Shown piece by piece: positions 31,090 through 39,105 of a stretch of 64,000 nt of DNA (position 1 is the first letter of the stretch; every line of letters begins with the position of its first letter). The stretch comes from Streptomyces humidus. GTDB lineage: Bacteria; Actinomycetota; Actinomycetes; Streptomycetales; Streptomycetaceae. The stretch covers positions 124,001-188,000 of the forward strand of contig NZ_BMTL01000012.1 of assembly GCF_014649655.1 (NCBI RefSeq), in the 5' to 3' direction. The notes beneath the pieces are model-generated. The model made no database searches. It was given only the letters and a program-made list of their open reading frames with translations, and was not told the DNA's origin. Position numbers and translations under genes: made by a program.

Positions 31090-31941
31090 TCACAGGTCGT
31101 GGATGAGGTCGTTGATGAAGTCACGGGACTCCGATGGATCCAGTGCTACGCGCTCCATGCGGTCAAGCAGGATGCGGTACATCTCCAACTGTGCCTCCGC
31201 GTATACGAGCACAGGTCCGTGCGACTGATCCAGCGAGACCGTGTCGAGACGGGGCACAGGGCCGGACGCGTAGTGGATGTTCTGCCCGGACCCCGGATAG
31301 GCGCCGATGGCGAACGGGATCACACGGACGCTGATATGGCCCCGTTCGCTCTGTTCCACCAGATGCTCCAACTGTCGCTTGGCTGCGGAGCAGCCGCCGA
31401 CGGGTACACGGAGAGCGGCTTCGTGGACGACGGCGCGGAACGGGATCGGATCGTCGCGGTCCAGTAGGGCCTGGCGCTGGAGCCGGTGGCTCACACGCAG
31501 CTCGACGTCCGAGGGGGAGAATTCCGGCACGACCTGCCGGAAGATCTCGCGGGCGTGGTCCGCGGTCTGGAGCAACCCCGGGATGTGGGCGGTGTTGGCG
31601 GACCACAGCGCCGTGGCGTGATGTTCCAGTTCAGCGATGTTCAGGAGTGAGGGTGGAAGCACATCCCGGAACGTCTCCCACCAACCGCGTGTCCTGTCGG
31701 ATGCCATGTCCACAAGGGCATCGATGAACACAGGGTCCGAGCACGTGTACGCGTGGGCCAGGGCCCTGACCCGCGAGGGGCTCACGCCGAATCGACCGGA
31801 CTCCACATTGCTGAGCTGCCCCTGGCTGGTGCCGAGAGTGCGCGCGGCCTCCGTCGCCGTCAGACCTGCGCGTTCCCGCATCTTGCGCAGTTCCACCGCG
31901 AGTCGGATACGGCGGGCGGTGAGAGGGGGTCTTGCGGCCAC
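31090..31941 (-). CDS. XRE-family regulator with DUF5753
   Basis: A 283-residue regulator from GTG 31941, chosen because AGGAGGAGC lies 6 nt upstream; the frame continues open to 32022 without a ribosome site. HTH: AGLTATEAARTLGTSQGQLS; then DUF5753 with HIPGLLQTADHA, RLQRQALLDRDD, VIPFAIGAYPG and a C-terminal ESRDFINDLI. Second of three WhiJ-like regulators in the window. Partners are the DUF397 gene downstream and the divergent HATPase gene 200 bp away. Confidence 0.9.
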   Translation of the reverse strand: MAARPPLTARRIRLAVELRKMRERAGLTATEAARTLGTSQGQLSNVESGRFGVSPSRVRALAHAYTCSDPVFIDALVDMASDRTRGWWETFRDVLPPSLLNIAELEHHATALWSANTAHIPGLLQTADHAREIFRQVVPEFSPSDVELRVSHRLQRQALLDRDDPIPFRAVVHEAALRVPVGGCSAAKRQLEHLVEQSERGHISVRVIPFAIGAYPGSGQNIHYASGPVPRLDTVSLDQSHGPVLVYAEAQLEMYRILLDRMERVALDPSESRDFINDLIHDL

Positions 31942-32141
31942 GTGCGCTCCTCCTGGACGCCTGTTCCATTCTGGGCCACCCGCATGAGCTAAATGCGAGT
32001 GGAGTATCTCGGGTTCTGGCAAATGTAATTTGCAGAGCCTCTATCTTCATTCCTGGGCCCCCGCCCGGAAGCGCACCGTGGGACGCCGCGGCATCGACAC
32101 CAGGCACCCGTCCAACTCCCCTCAGTGACCGGAGACTTCCG

Positions 32142-32582
32142 ATGGCCACCGTATCCCCGTCCTGGAACTACACCCTGCACCTTCCCCGCGATCCCCGCGC
32201 ACCCGGTGTCGCCAGGGGCGCCCTCAGGCTGATCCTCGCCGCTCACGGGCTGCCCGGCCTCACCCCCACCGCGGAGCTCGTCGCGGCGGAGCTGCTGGCG
32301 AACTCGCACGTCCACACGGAGGGTCCGTACGCCCTCCGCCTGATGTCGACCCGCCCGGGCGGGGTCCGCGTCGCCGTCTGGGACGCGGACCCGCGCGTCC
32401 CTCCCGGCTTCAAGGGAGACCCCCTCGACGCCGTCCCGCCGGTCGACGCCGAGAACGGCCGGGGCCTGCACCTCGTGCGGGCGTGCGCGGACGAGCTGGG
32501 GGTGTCGGTGCTGCGCCGCCTGGGCGCGTCGAAGGGCGGCAAGCTGCTGTGGGCGGACTGCGGGGGCGAGCCGAAGTGCTGA
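32142..32582 (+). CDS. ATP-binding protein, HATPase_c (anti-sigma-like)
   Basis: A 146-residue single-domain protein. N box AAELLANSHVH, then VWDADPRVPPGF as G1, NGRGLHLVRACADELG as G2. It lacks a dimerisation/phosphotransfer part, like RsbW-type kinases. Divergent from the XRE-DUF5753 gene, repeating the arrangement at the left end of the window. ATG 32142 is preceded by GGAGA. Confidence 0.87.
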   Translation: MATVSPSWNYTLHLPRDPRAPGVARGALRLILAAHGLPGLTPTAELVAAELLANSHVHTEGPYALRLMSTRPGGVRVAVWDADPRVPPGFKGDPLDAVPPVDAENGRGLHLVRACADELGVSVLRRLGASKGGKLLWADCGGEPKC

Positions 32583-32656
32583 GTACGCGCTGCCCGGTCC
32601 GGCGGAGCGGCACCATACTGGGAAGTGGAGTCATGCCCGTTCACCAGGAGCAGACG

Positions 32657-32932
32657 ATGAGCGCACAGCCCGAGCACGGCTGGGGAGCGATGCCCCTCCC
32701 GGAGATCCGGACCGTGGACGACCTGCGCGGCGCCCTGAGCCGCTACGGTTTCCCCGGCGACCGTGAGCGCTTCGAAGAGGAACTGGCGGCGGCCATAGGA
32801 GCCTCTCCGACCAATGACTTCGACGGCGCGGCGGCGGTGGTGCGGGCCTACCGGCACCGGATCCTGATCCGGAACTCGCCCGAGGTCATGGCAGCTCTCG
32901 AGGATGCGCGCACGGGGGAGGGCAAGGCGTGA
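32657..32932 (+). CDS. Small helical protein, likely antitoxin-like (DUF6247-type pattern)
   Basis: A 91-residue protein with RTVDDLRGALSRYGFPGDRE and VVRAYRHRILIRNSPEV. The pattern (short alpha segment, E/A-rich helix, then a helix with an aromatic pair) is the one seen in DUF6247 partners. It overlaps the next gene by 4 nt. ATG 32657 has AGGAG 6 nt upstream. No firm family assignment. Confidence 0.6.
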   Translation: MSAQPEHGWGAMPLPEIRTVDDLRGALSRYGFPGDRERFEEELAAAIGASPTNDFDGAAAVVRAYRHRILIRNSPEVMAALEDARTGEGKA

Positions 32933-33210
32933 GCGAAGTCCCGCTGGAGGAGGCCGAGCCCGCGCGGAAGGCGTTCGGCGATCTGACGGAGGGGGAGCGG
33001 GACGCCGTCCGGGAGGCGCTCGCCGTGATCGCCCGCGATCCGACGGCAGGCCGCGAGATCCCGGGTTGGCGGCCACCGTCCGTGGAATACACCTACACGA
33101 CACCCCTCGCCCGCGACTCGGCCGAGGCGATCACGGTCGTGTACACGCACACTCCGGGCATGGGGGTGACGGTCGTCTACTACTTCCGTGACCCACAGGT
33201 GGTCGACTGA
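32929..33210 (+). CDS. Small RelE-like protein (possible toxin)
   Basis: A 93-residue protein: LTEGERDAVREALAVIARDP, GREIPGW, then beta strands with VEYTYTTPLARDSAEAITVV and GVTVVYYFRDPQVV. Helix-helix-strand order with a final YYF strand recalls ParE/RelE-like toxins. It is translationally coupled to the upstream helical protein gene, so a toxin-antitoxin pair is a reasonable inference but unproven. Confidence 0.6.
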   Translation: MSEVPLEEAEPARKAFGDLTEGERDAVREALAVIARDPTAGREIPGWRPPSVEYTYTTPLARDSAEAITVVYTHTPGMGVTVVYYFRDPQVVD

Positions 33211-33376
33211 GTCGCCCCTTCCACGGGGCACCCGCGCGGAGTCGGCGCTCAGGGATCGTGTCTCGGCGTCGATGCCGACCAGTCGGTATGGACACGTGGC
33301 CCCTCTGCCGGTACAGATGAGGGCGCCGTCCGCGACGACGCCGTCGATCGAGCCGTACGCAGTGAAAGGGCCGCCC

Positions 33377-34222
33377 ATGCGCATCGCCGTCACGATCTTC
33401 CTCACCGACGAGACGATCACCCCCGTCCGTCTCGCCCGTGAGCTGGAGGAACGCGGGTTCGCCGGGCTCTATCTGCCCGAGCACACGCACATCCCGGTCG
33501 AGCGGACCACCCCCTACCCCGCCGGCGGCGACCTGCCCCGCGAGTACGGCCGCACCCTGGACCCCTTCGTAGCCCTCGGGCAGGCGGCGGCCGTGACGGA
33601 GACGCTCGGCCTCGGCACCGGCATCACGCTCGTCGCCCAGCACGACCCGATCGACCTGGCCAAGCAGATCGCGACCGTGGACCACCTCTCCGGCGGGCGG
33701 CTCACCCTCGGGCTCGGTTATGGGTGGAACGTCGAGGAGGCCGCCGACCACGGCGTCGAGTGGCGTACCCGGCGCGAGCTGGTCCGTGACCGGATGCGGC
33801 TGATGCGGGCGCTGTGGGCGGACGAACCGACCGCGTACGAGGGCGAGTTCGGGAGCGTGCGCGCCAGCACGGCGTACCCCAAGCCCGTGCAGAAGCCGCG
33901 CGGCCCGGTCACCGGCCCCCGCACCCTGATCGGCGGGGCCGCCGGACCCAAGCTGTTCGCGCACATCTGCGAGTACGCCGACGGCTGGCTGCCGATCGGC
34001 GGACGCGGCCTGTCCGAGTCGCTGCCCGTGCTGCGCTCCGCCTGGGCGGACGCCGGCCGCGCGCCGGAGGCTCTCCAGATCGTGCCGTACGCCGTCCAGC
34101 CGTCCCCCGGCAAGCTCGCGCACTACGCGGAGCTCGGCATCGAGGAGGTCGTGGTGCAGCTGCCGCCGGCGGGCGAGGCGGAGGTGCTGGGGCTGCTCGA
34201 CGGGTTCGCCCCCTTCCTGTAG
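33377..34222 (+). CDS. LLM-class F420-dependent oxidoreductase (TIGR03619-like)
   Basis: A 281-residue luciferase-fold enzyme: GLYLPEHTHIPVERTTPYPA, DPFVALGQAAAVTETLGLGT, VDHLSGGRLTLGLGYGWN and LIGGAAGPKLFAHICEYADG are typical of the F420-using TIGR03619 group. Expected to transfer hydride between F420 and a ketone or alcohol-like substrate. Stands alone, with no copy of the shared operator upstream that I could find. FO synthase is 870 bp away past one convergent gene. Confidence 0.87.
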   Translation: MRIAVTIFLTDETITPVRLARELEERGFAGLYLPEHTHIPVERTTPYPAGGDLPREYGRTLDPFVALGQAAAVTETLGLGTGITLVAQHDPIDLAKQIATVDHLSGGRLTLGLGYGWNVEEAADHGVEWRTRRELVRDRMRLMRALWADEPTAYEGEFGSVRASTAYPKPVQKPRGPVTGPRTLIGGAAGPKLFAHICEYADGWLPIGGRGLSESLPVLRSAWADAGRAPEALQIVPYAVQPSPGKLAHYAELGIEEVVVQLPPAGEAEVLGLLDGFAPFL

Positions 34223-34247
34223 GCGGCCCCCGGCCGGGCCCGCGGAC

Positions 34248-34925
34248 TCAGGGCGTCGACGGATGCAGGTCGGGCGGCGTCAGATCGTCGCCGGGCCTGT
34301 CGTCGCCGTCCCCCCGGCCGGGGTCCACGGCGCAGGCCATGGAGGCTCCGCCGGTGAAGTAGCCCCGGTCGGCGGACCACTTGAACCACATCCGCTCCTC
34401 CCCTTCCGAGCGGGAGGCCTTCAGGGCGCGGTCGCCGGAGACGTCCTCCCGGTACGAGGTGATGTCCCAGCCGGAGTCCTCGAGATGGTCCCGCAGCCGG
34501 CGCAGACCGGCCCGCGCCTGCCCGGCGGGGACGTGGTCGAGGGCCCAGCTGTGATGCATGCGGTAGGCGCCGTCGACCTCCTCGTCCGTCAGACCGCCCC
34601 GGTAACAGGCGTCCGAGCCGAAGGTGTTCTCGGCGGAGACGCCCGGCTGCCCGGCGCCGGGCCCGAGGGTGCGCGTGAACCCGAGGACGCCGTAGGCCTC
34701 CTGGGAGCGCTCGGCCGCGCGGCTCGCCATCGCCTCGGGAGCGGCGCGAGGGAAGTCCGACGCGTCCTTGGTCACGACGGCGATCCAGACGACGAAGGCG
34801 AGAAGCAGGAGCAGCGGCACGGCGAGGAGCACGGCACAGCCGAAGCCGACGGCCCGCGCGGCGGTGCGGGTCCGGGTCGGGGCGGGGGAGACGGCGGGGA
34901 CGGTGGGGGTGTTCTCCTGGGACAT
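34248..34925 (-). CDS. Single-pass membrane protein, unknown
   Basis: A 225-residue protein from ATG 34925. A Pro/Thr-rich start is followed by one TM helix (AVGFGCAVLLAVPLLLLLAF, about 26-48) and an extracytoplasmic domain of about 175 residues with two Cys (GSDACYRG, SMACAVDPG) that could pair. No family recognised; Streptomyces genomes contain many such proteins. Convergent with the LLM gene and divergent from fbiC. Confidence 0.72.
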   Translation of the reverse strand: MSQENTPTVPAVSPAPTRTRTAARAVGFGCAVLLAVPLLLLLAFVVWIAVVTKDASDFPRAAPEAMASRAAERSQEAYGVLGFTRTLGPGAGQPGVSAENTFGSDACYRGGLTDEEVDGAYRMHHSWALDHVPAGQARAGLRRLRDHLEDSGWDITSYREDVSGDRALKASRSEGEERMWFKWSADRGYFTGGASMACAVDPGRGDGDDRPGDDLTPPDLHPSTP

Positions 34926-35091
34926 GCCTGGACCGTAGGCGGACGCGGCGCCCGGGACATCGGTACGCCCGCGCACCGGCCCTGGGTGCGGATACTCACG
35001 TGCGGGTGCGGGGCCGAGGACGGGGGCGGGGTGGGCGGTCGAGTCGGCGGGCCCGCCCCTTGCTGCGAAAAGGTGATCGTATGCTCGAAGG

Positions 35092-37707
35092 ATGACGATT
35101 CCCGCGAGCTCCGGTACCGGCCCCGGCTCGACCCCCGGCCCGTCCGGCGGCCCCACCGAGAACTCCATGCGGCGCGCCCTCAAACGGGCCCGGGACGGCG
35201 TCGCGCTCGACGTCGCCGAGGCCGCCGTGCTGCTCCAGGCGCGCGGCGAGGCGCTGCGAGACCTCGCCGCCTCCGCCGCCCGGGTGCGGGACGCCGGCCT
35301 GGAGGCGGCCGGCCGGCCCGGCGTCATCACCTACTCGAAGAGCGTCTTCATCCCCCTCACCCGGCTGTGCCGGGACAAGTGCCACTACTGCACGTTCGTC
35401 ACCGTCCCCGGCAAGCTGCGCCGCGCCGGGCACGGGATGTTCATGTCGCCCGACGAGGTGCTCGACATCGCCCGCAGGGGCGCGGCCCTCGGCTGCAAGG
35501 AAGCCCTCGTCACCCTCGGCGACAAGCCCGAGGAGCGGTGGCCCGAAGCCCGGGAATGGCTCGACGCGCACGGCTACGACGACACCATCGCCTACGTCCG
35601 CGCGATCTCCATCCGCATCCTGGAGGAGACGGGGCTGCTCCCGCACCTCAACCCGGGCGTGCTGTCCTGGACCGACTTCCAGCGGCTGAAGCCCGTCGCG
35701 CCCTCCATGGGCATGATGCTGGAGACCACCGCGACCCGGCTGTGGTCCGAGCCCGGCGGCCCGCACCACGGCTCCCCGGACAAGGAGCCCGCCGTCCGGC
35801 TGCGCGTCCTGGAGGACGCCGGCCGCTCCTCCGTCCCCTTCACCTCAGGGCTGCTGATCGGCATCGGCGAGACGTACGAGGAGCGGGCCGAGTCCCTGTT
35901 CGCGCTGCGCAAGGTCTCCCGCGCCTACCACGGCGTCCAGGAGCTGATCATCCAGAACTTCCGCGCCAAGCCGGACACCGCGATGCGCGGGATGCCGGAC
36001 GCGGAACTCGACGAGCTGATCGCGACGGTGGCCGTCGCGCGGCACGTCATGGGCCCGTCCGCCTGCCTCCAGGCCCCGCCCAACCTCGTCGACAGCGAGT
36101 ACGGGCGGCTGATCGGCGCCGGGGTCGACGACTGGGGCGGGGTGTCCCCGCTCACCATCGACCACGTCAACCCCGAGCGGCCCTGGCCGCAGATCGAGGA
36201 ACTCGCCGAGAAGTCCGCCGCGGCCGGCTTCGAACTGCGCGAACGGCTCTGCGTGTACCCGGAGTTCGTGGGCCGCGGCGAGCCCTGGCTGGACCCGCGG
36301 CTGCTCCCGCACGTGCGCGCGCTGGCCGACCCGGAGACGGGACTCGCCCTGCCGGACGCCGTCGTCGAGGGCCGCCCCTGGCAGGAGCCGGAGGAGGTGT
36401 TCGTGCCGTCCGGCCGTACCGACCTGCACCGCACCATCGACACCGAAGGCCGCACCGCCGACCGGCGCGACGACTTCGACGAGGTGTACGGCGACTGGGC
36501 CGCCCTGCGCGAGGCGGCCGCCCCCGGCATGGTCCCCGAGCGCATCGACACCGACGTGCGGCAGGCTCTCGCGACGGCCGCCGACGACCCGACGAGGCTC
36601 ACCGACGACGAGGCCCTCGCGCTGCTCCACGCGGACGGCCCGGCCCTGGACGCCCTGTGCCGCGTCGCGGACGACGTCCGCCGCTCGGCCGTCGGCGACG
36701 ACGTCACGTACATCGTCACGCGGAACATCAACTTCACCAACGTCTGCTACACGGGCTGCCGTTTCTGCGCCTTCGCGCAGCGCCGCACCGACGCCGACGC
36801 CTACACGCTCTCCCTCGAGCAGGTCGCCGACCGGGCCCGACAGGCCTGGGACCTGGGCGCGGTGGAGGTCTGCATGCAGGGCGGCATCCACCCGGACCTG
36901 CCCGGCACGGCCTACTTCGACATCGCCAGGGCGGTGAAGGAACGCGTCCCCGGCATGCATGTGCACGCCTTCTCGCCGATGGAGGTGGTCAACGGCGCGA
37001 CCCGCACCGGCCTGTCGATCCGCGAGTGGCTGACGGCGGCGAAGGAGGCGGGTCTCGACTCCATCCCCGGCACGGCGGCCGAGATCCTGGACGACGAGGT
37101 CCGCTGGGTGCTGACCAAGGGCAAACTGCCGACGGCGACCTGGATCGAGGTCGTCACGACGGCGCACGAGGTCGGTATCCGGTCGTCCTCGACGATGATG
37201 TACGGCCATGTCGACCAGCCCCGCCACTGGCTGGGCCATCTGCGGACCCTCGCCGGCATCCAGCAACGCACGGGCGGCTTCACGGAGTTCGTCACGCTGC
37301 CGTTCATCCACACCAACGCGCCGGTGTACCTGGCGGGCATCTCCCGGCCCGGCCCGACCATGCGGGACAACAGGGCGGTGACGGCGATGGCCCGGCTCCT
37401 GCTGCACCCGCACATCCCCAACATCCAGACCAGCTGGGTCAAACTGGGCGAGCAGGGCGCGGCGGAGATGCTCCGCTCGGGGGCCAACGACCTGGGCGGC
37501 ACGCTGATGGAGGAGACGATCTCGCGGATGGCGGGCTCGTCGTACGGCTCCTACAAGTCGGTCAGGGACCTGATCGCGGTCGCGGACGCGGCGGGCCGCC
37601 CGGCGAGGCCGCGCACGACGCTGTACGGCGAGGTGTCCGAGGAGCGCCGGCGGGCCGCGTCGGCGTCGGACGGGCACCTGCCGGAACTGCTTCCGGTACT
37701 GGACTGA
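35092..37707 (+). CDS. fbiC: FO synthase (bifunctional CofG/CofH, F420 biosynthesis)
   Basis: An 871-residue fusion of two radical-SAM enzymes that makes the 7,8-didemethyl-8-hydroxy-5-deazariboflavin (FO) core from tyrosine and 5-amino-6-ribitylamino-uracil. The N-terminal CofG-like half has the [4Fe-4S] motif CRDKCHYC (Cys93, 97, 100). The C-terminal CofH-like half has CYTGCRFC (Cys552, 556, 559). Length and fusion match actinobacterial FbiC. ATG 35092 follows a GAAGG site. It supplies the cofactor for the F420-type proteins at 17.0, 30.5 and 33.4 kb. Confidence 0.97.
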   Translation: MTIPASSGTGPGSTPGPSGGPTENSMRRALKRARDGVALDVAEAAVLLQARGEALRDLAASAARVRDAGLEAAGRPGVITYSKSVFIPLTRLCRDKCHYCTFVTVPGKLRRAGHGMFMSPDEVLDIARRGAALGCKEALVTLGDKPEERWPEAREWLDAHGYDDTIAYVRAISIRILEETGLLPHLNPGVLSWTDFQRLKPVAPSMGMMLETTATRLWSEPGGPHHGSPDKEPAVRLRVLEDAGRSSVPFTSGLLIGIGETYEERAESLFALRKVSRAYHGVQELIIQNFRAKPDTAMRGMPDAELDELIATVAVARHVMGPSACLQAPPNLVDSEYGRLIGAGVDDWGGVSPLTIDHVNPERPWPQIEELAEKSAAAGFELRERLCVYPEFVGRGEPWLDPRLLPHVRALADPETGLALPDAVVEGRPWQEPEEVFVPSGRTDLHRTIDTEGRTADRRDDFDEVYGDWAALREAAAPGMVPERIDTDVRQALATAADDPTRLTDDEALALLHADGPALDALCRVADDVRRSAVGDDVTYIVTRNINFTNVCYTGCRFCAFAQRRTDADAYTLSLEQVADRARQAWDLGAVEVCMQGGIHPDLPGTAYFDIARAVKERVPGMHVHAFSPMEVVNGATRTGLSIREWLTAAKEAGLDSIPGTAAEILDDEVRWVLTKGKLPTATWIEVVTTAHEVGIRSSSTMMYGHVDQPRHWLGHLRTLAGIQQRTGGFTEFVTLPFIHTNAPVYLAGISRPGPTMRDNRAVTAMARLLLHPHIPNIQTSWVKLGEQGAAEMLRSGANDLGGTLMEETISRMAGSSYGSYKSVRDLIAVADAAGRPARPRTTLYGEVSEERRRAASASDGHLPELLPVLD

Positions 37708-37784
37708 GGGACAGCCCTACGGGATCCCCACAGTACGATGATCGGACCCCTCGTGGTCGGGGGGTCCCGTAGCTGAGGAGATGC

Positions 37785-38372
37785 GTGCCCGTGCCTGCCC
37801 GACGGCTTCCCTCCTGGGCCTGGGTCACCGGCCTGACCGCCGGTGCGATCGCCGCGGTCGTCGTGCTGACGGCGCAGGCCGAGAACGGCCCGCACCCGAC
37901 GGCGTCGGTGGCGAAGGGCCCGAAAGCCTCGGCGTCCGCGAGCGCGAAGCCGTCGGCCGCGCCGAAGCCGTCGGCTCCCTCGCAGGCCGCCACGGTCCCC
38001 GAGAAGTCGGGCACGGGCCGCCGCGTCGTCTACTCGCTGGGGCAGCACCGCGTCTGGCTGGTCGACGCGGACGACACGGCCCGCCGCGCCTTCACGGTCT
38101 GGCCGGGCACGGTGAACCCGGCCGTCGGCAGCTACACGGTGTCCGTGCGCAAGGACGCCGTCACCGGCTCCGACGGCGTGGCGATCGAGCACGTCGTCTA
38201 CTTCTCCGCCGCGTCCGGCGTGAACATCGCCTTCTCCAACGCCGTCGACGGCTCCTCCCCGCCCCCGGCCGCCGCCGGCGCGCAGACCGGCGGCATCCGG
38301 ATGGCCAAGGCGGACGGCACGGCGCTGTGGGCGTTCGGCGAGACGGGCACGAAGGTCAGGGTCGTCGACTAG
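37785..38372 (+). CDS. Membrane-anchored protein with L,D-transpeptidase-like domain lacking the catalytic Cys
   Basis: A 195-residue protein with one N-terminal TM (SWAWVTGLTAGAIAAVVVL), an Ala/Ser/Pro/Lys-rich linker and a C-terminal domain of about 120 residues. The segment RRVVYSLGQHRVWLVDADD, VWPGTVNPAVGSYTVSVR and IEHVVYF follows the beta-pattern of YkuD domains. The place where SxGCxR would be expected reads TGGIRMAKAD, with no Cys, and there is no HG motif. It may be a non-catalytic peptidoglycan-binding relative. GTG 37785 has GAGGAG 5 nt upstream. Confidence 0.65.
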   Translation: MPVPARRLPSWAWVTGLTAGAIAAVVVLTAQAENGPHPTASVAKGPKASASASAKPSAAPKPSAPSQAATVPEKSGTGRRVVYSLGQHRVWLVDADDTARRAFTVWPGTVNPAVGSYTVSVRKDAVTGSDGVAIEHVVYFSAASGVNIAFSNAVDGSSPPPAAAGAQTGGIRMAKADGTALWAFGETGTKVRVVD

Positions 38373-38378
38373 GGACCA

Positions 38379-38393
38379 CGGCCCTCGGGGCCG
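38379..38393. terminator. Short hairpin between convergent genes
   Basis: CGGCCC-tcg-GGGCCG at 38379-38393, just after the 37785 gene, followed by a direct repeat TCACCGGCGTTC/TCACCGGTGTTC. Confidence 0.45.
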
Positions 38394-38436
38394 GGAACCG
38401 AGGTCACCGGCGTTCATGGTCACCGGTGTTCCGATG

Positions 38437-38976
38437 TCAGGGACGGGCGTCGTCCTGGCGGGCCGGCAGATGGTTGACGATCAGGACGACGCCGGCGAAC
38501 AGGAACGCCCGGGTCGCCGCGTCCAGTCCGTTCCAGGTCTTCGACTGCCACATCGCGAACCACTCGCCGCCGATCGCGATGAACCCGGCGCCGAACAGCA
38601 GCATCACCATCACCAGCCCGTACGTGGACACCGTACGGGCGCGTATGTCGTCCCGCCGCGCCCAGAACCAGGTGCCGGCGGCCAGCACCAGCCCGGCGGC
38701 CGTCTCCCACACGATGATCGCGACGTAGGCGGCGTCCTGGAGGCCCTGGCTCGTCACCGCCCGCCACATCAGGTCGTCGTCCCCGAACGTGTCGTCCATC
38801 GCCAGCACATGCCGCACGAACTGCCGGTTCGTGCCGAAGTCGGTGATGTTGCCGAAGGCGACGAGCAGCAGGTAGAGGGCGACCGTGCCGGTGAGCAGGG
38901 CGGCGGTGAGGGGAAGCACACGTGAGGCGTGCGCGCCGCGCGCGGTCGGGGTGGGGGTGGGGGTGGGGGTGGTCAT
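38437..38976 (-). CDS. DUF2165 family membrane protein
   Basis: A 179-residue protein with four TM helices and the DUF2165 signature (NITDFGTNRQFVRHVLAMDD, ALQ-like TSQGLQDAAYVAIIVWETA, GGEWFAMWQSKTWNGLD). The N-terminal (TP)n run reflects a GGGGGT tandem repeat at 38951-38975, which could slip. Function unknown; sits in the cytoplasmic membrane. Confidence 0.82.
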   Translation of the reverse strand: MTTPTPTPTPTARGAHASRVLPLTAALLTGTVALYLLLVAFGNITDFGTNRQFVRHVLAMDDTFGDDDLMWRAVTSQGLQDAAYVAIIVWETAAGLVLAAGTWFWARRDDIRARTVSTYGLVMVMLLFGAGFIAIGGEWFAMWQSKTWNGLDAATRAFLFAGVVLIVNHLPARQDDARP

Positions 38977-39105
38977 GCGGGGCTTCCTACCCCGCGAGGT
39001 CTCCACGACCCCTCCACGCGACAGGCCGCGCCCGGGGCGGGAACCCGGACGTGTTCGATTACAGTGACGAATGTCGTACGTACGGACGGTGGCCGGGAGG
39101 ACGTG

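Noticed and set aside
35845..37677. Long reverse-strand frame opposite fbiC
   Set aside because: Compositional shadow of a well-supported radical-SAM gene.
39020..39100. Upstream start of the ADP-ribosylglycohydrolase-like gene at 38929
   Set aside because: The extension is Gly/Arg low complexity from the GGGGGT repeat and overlaps the divergent gene; GTG 39106 has GGGAGG at the right distance.
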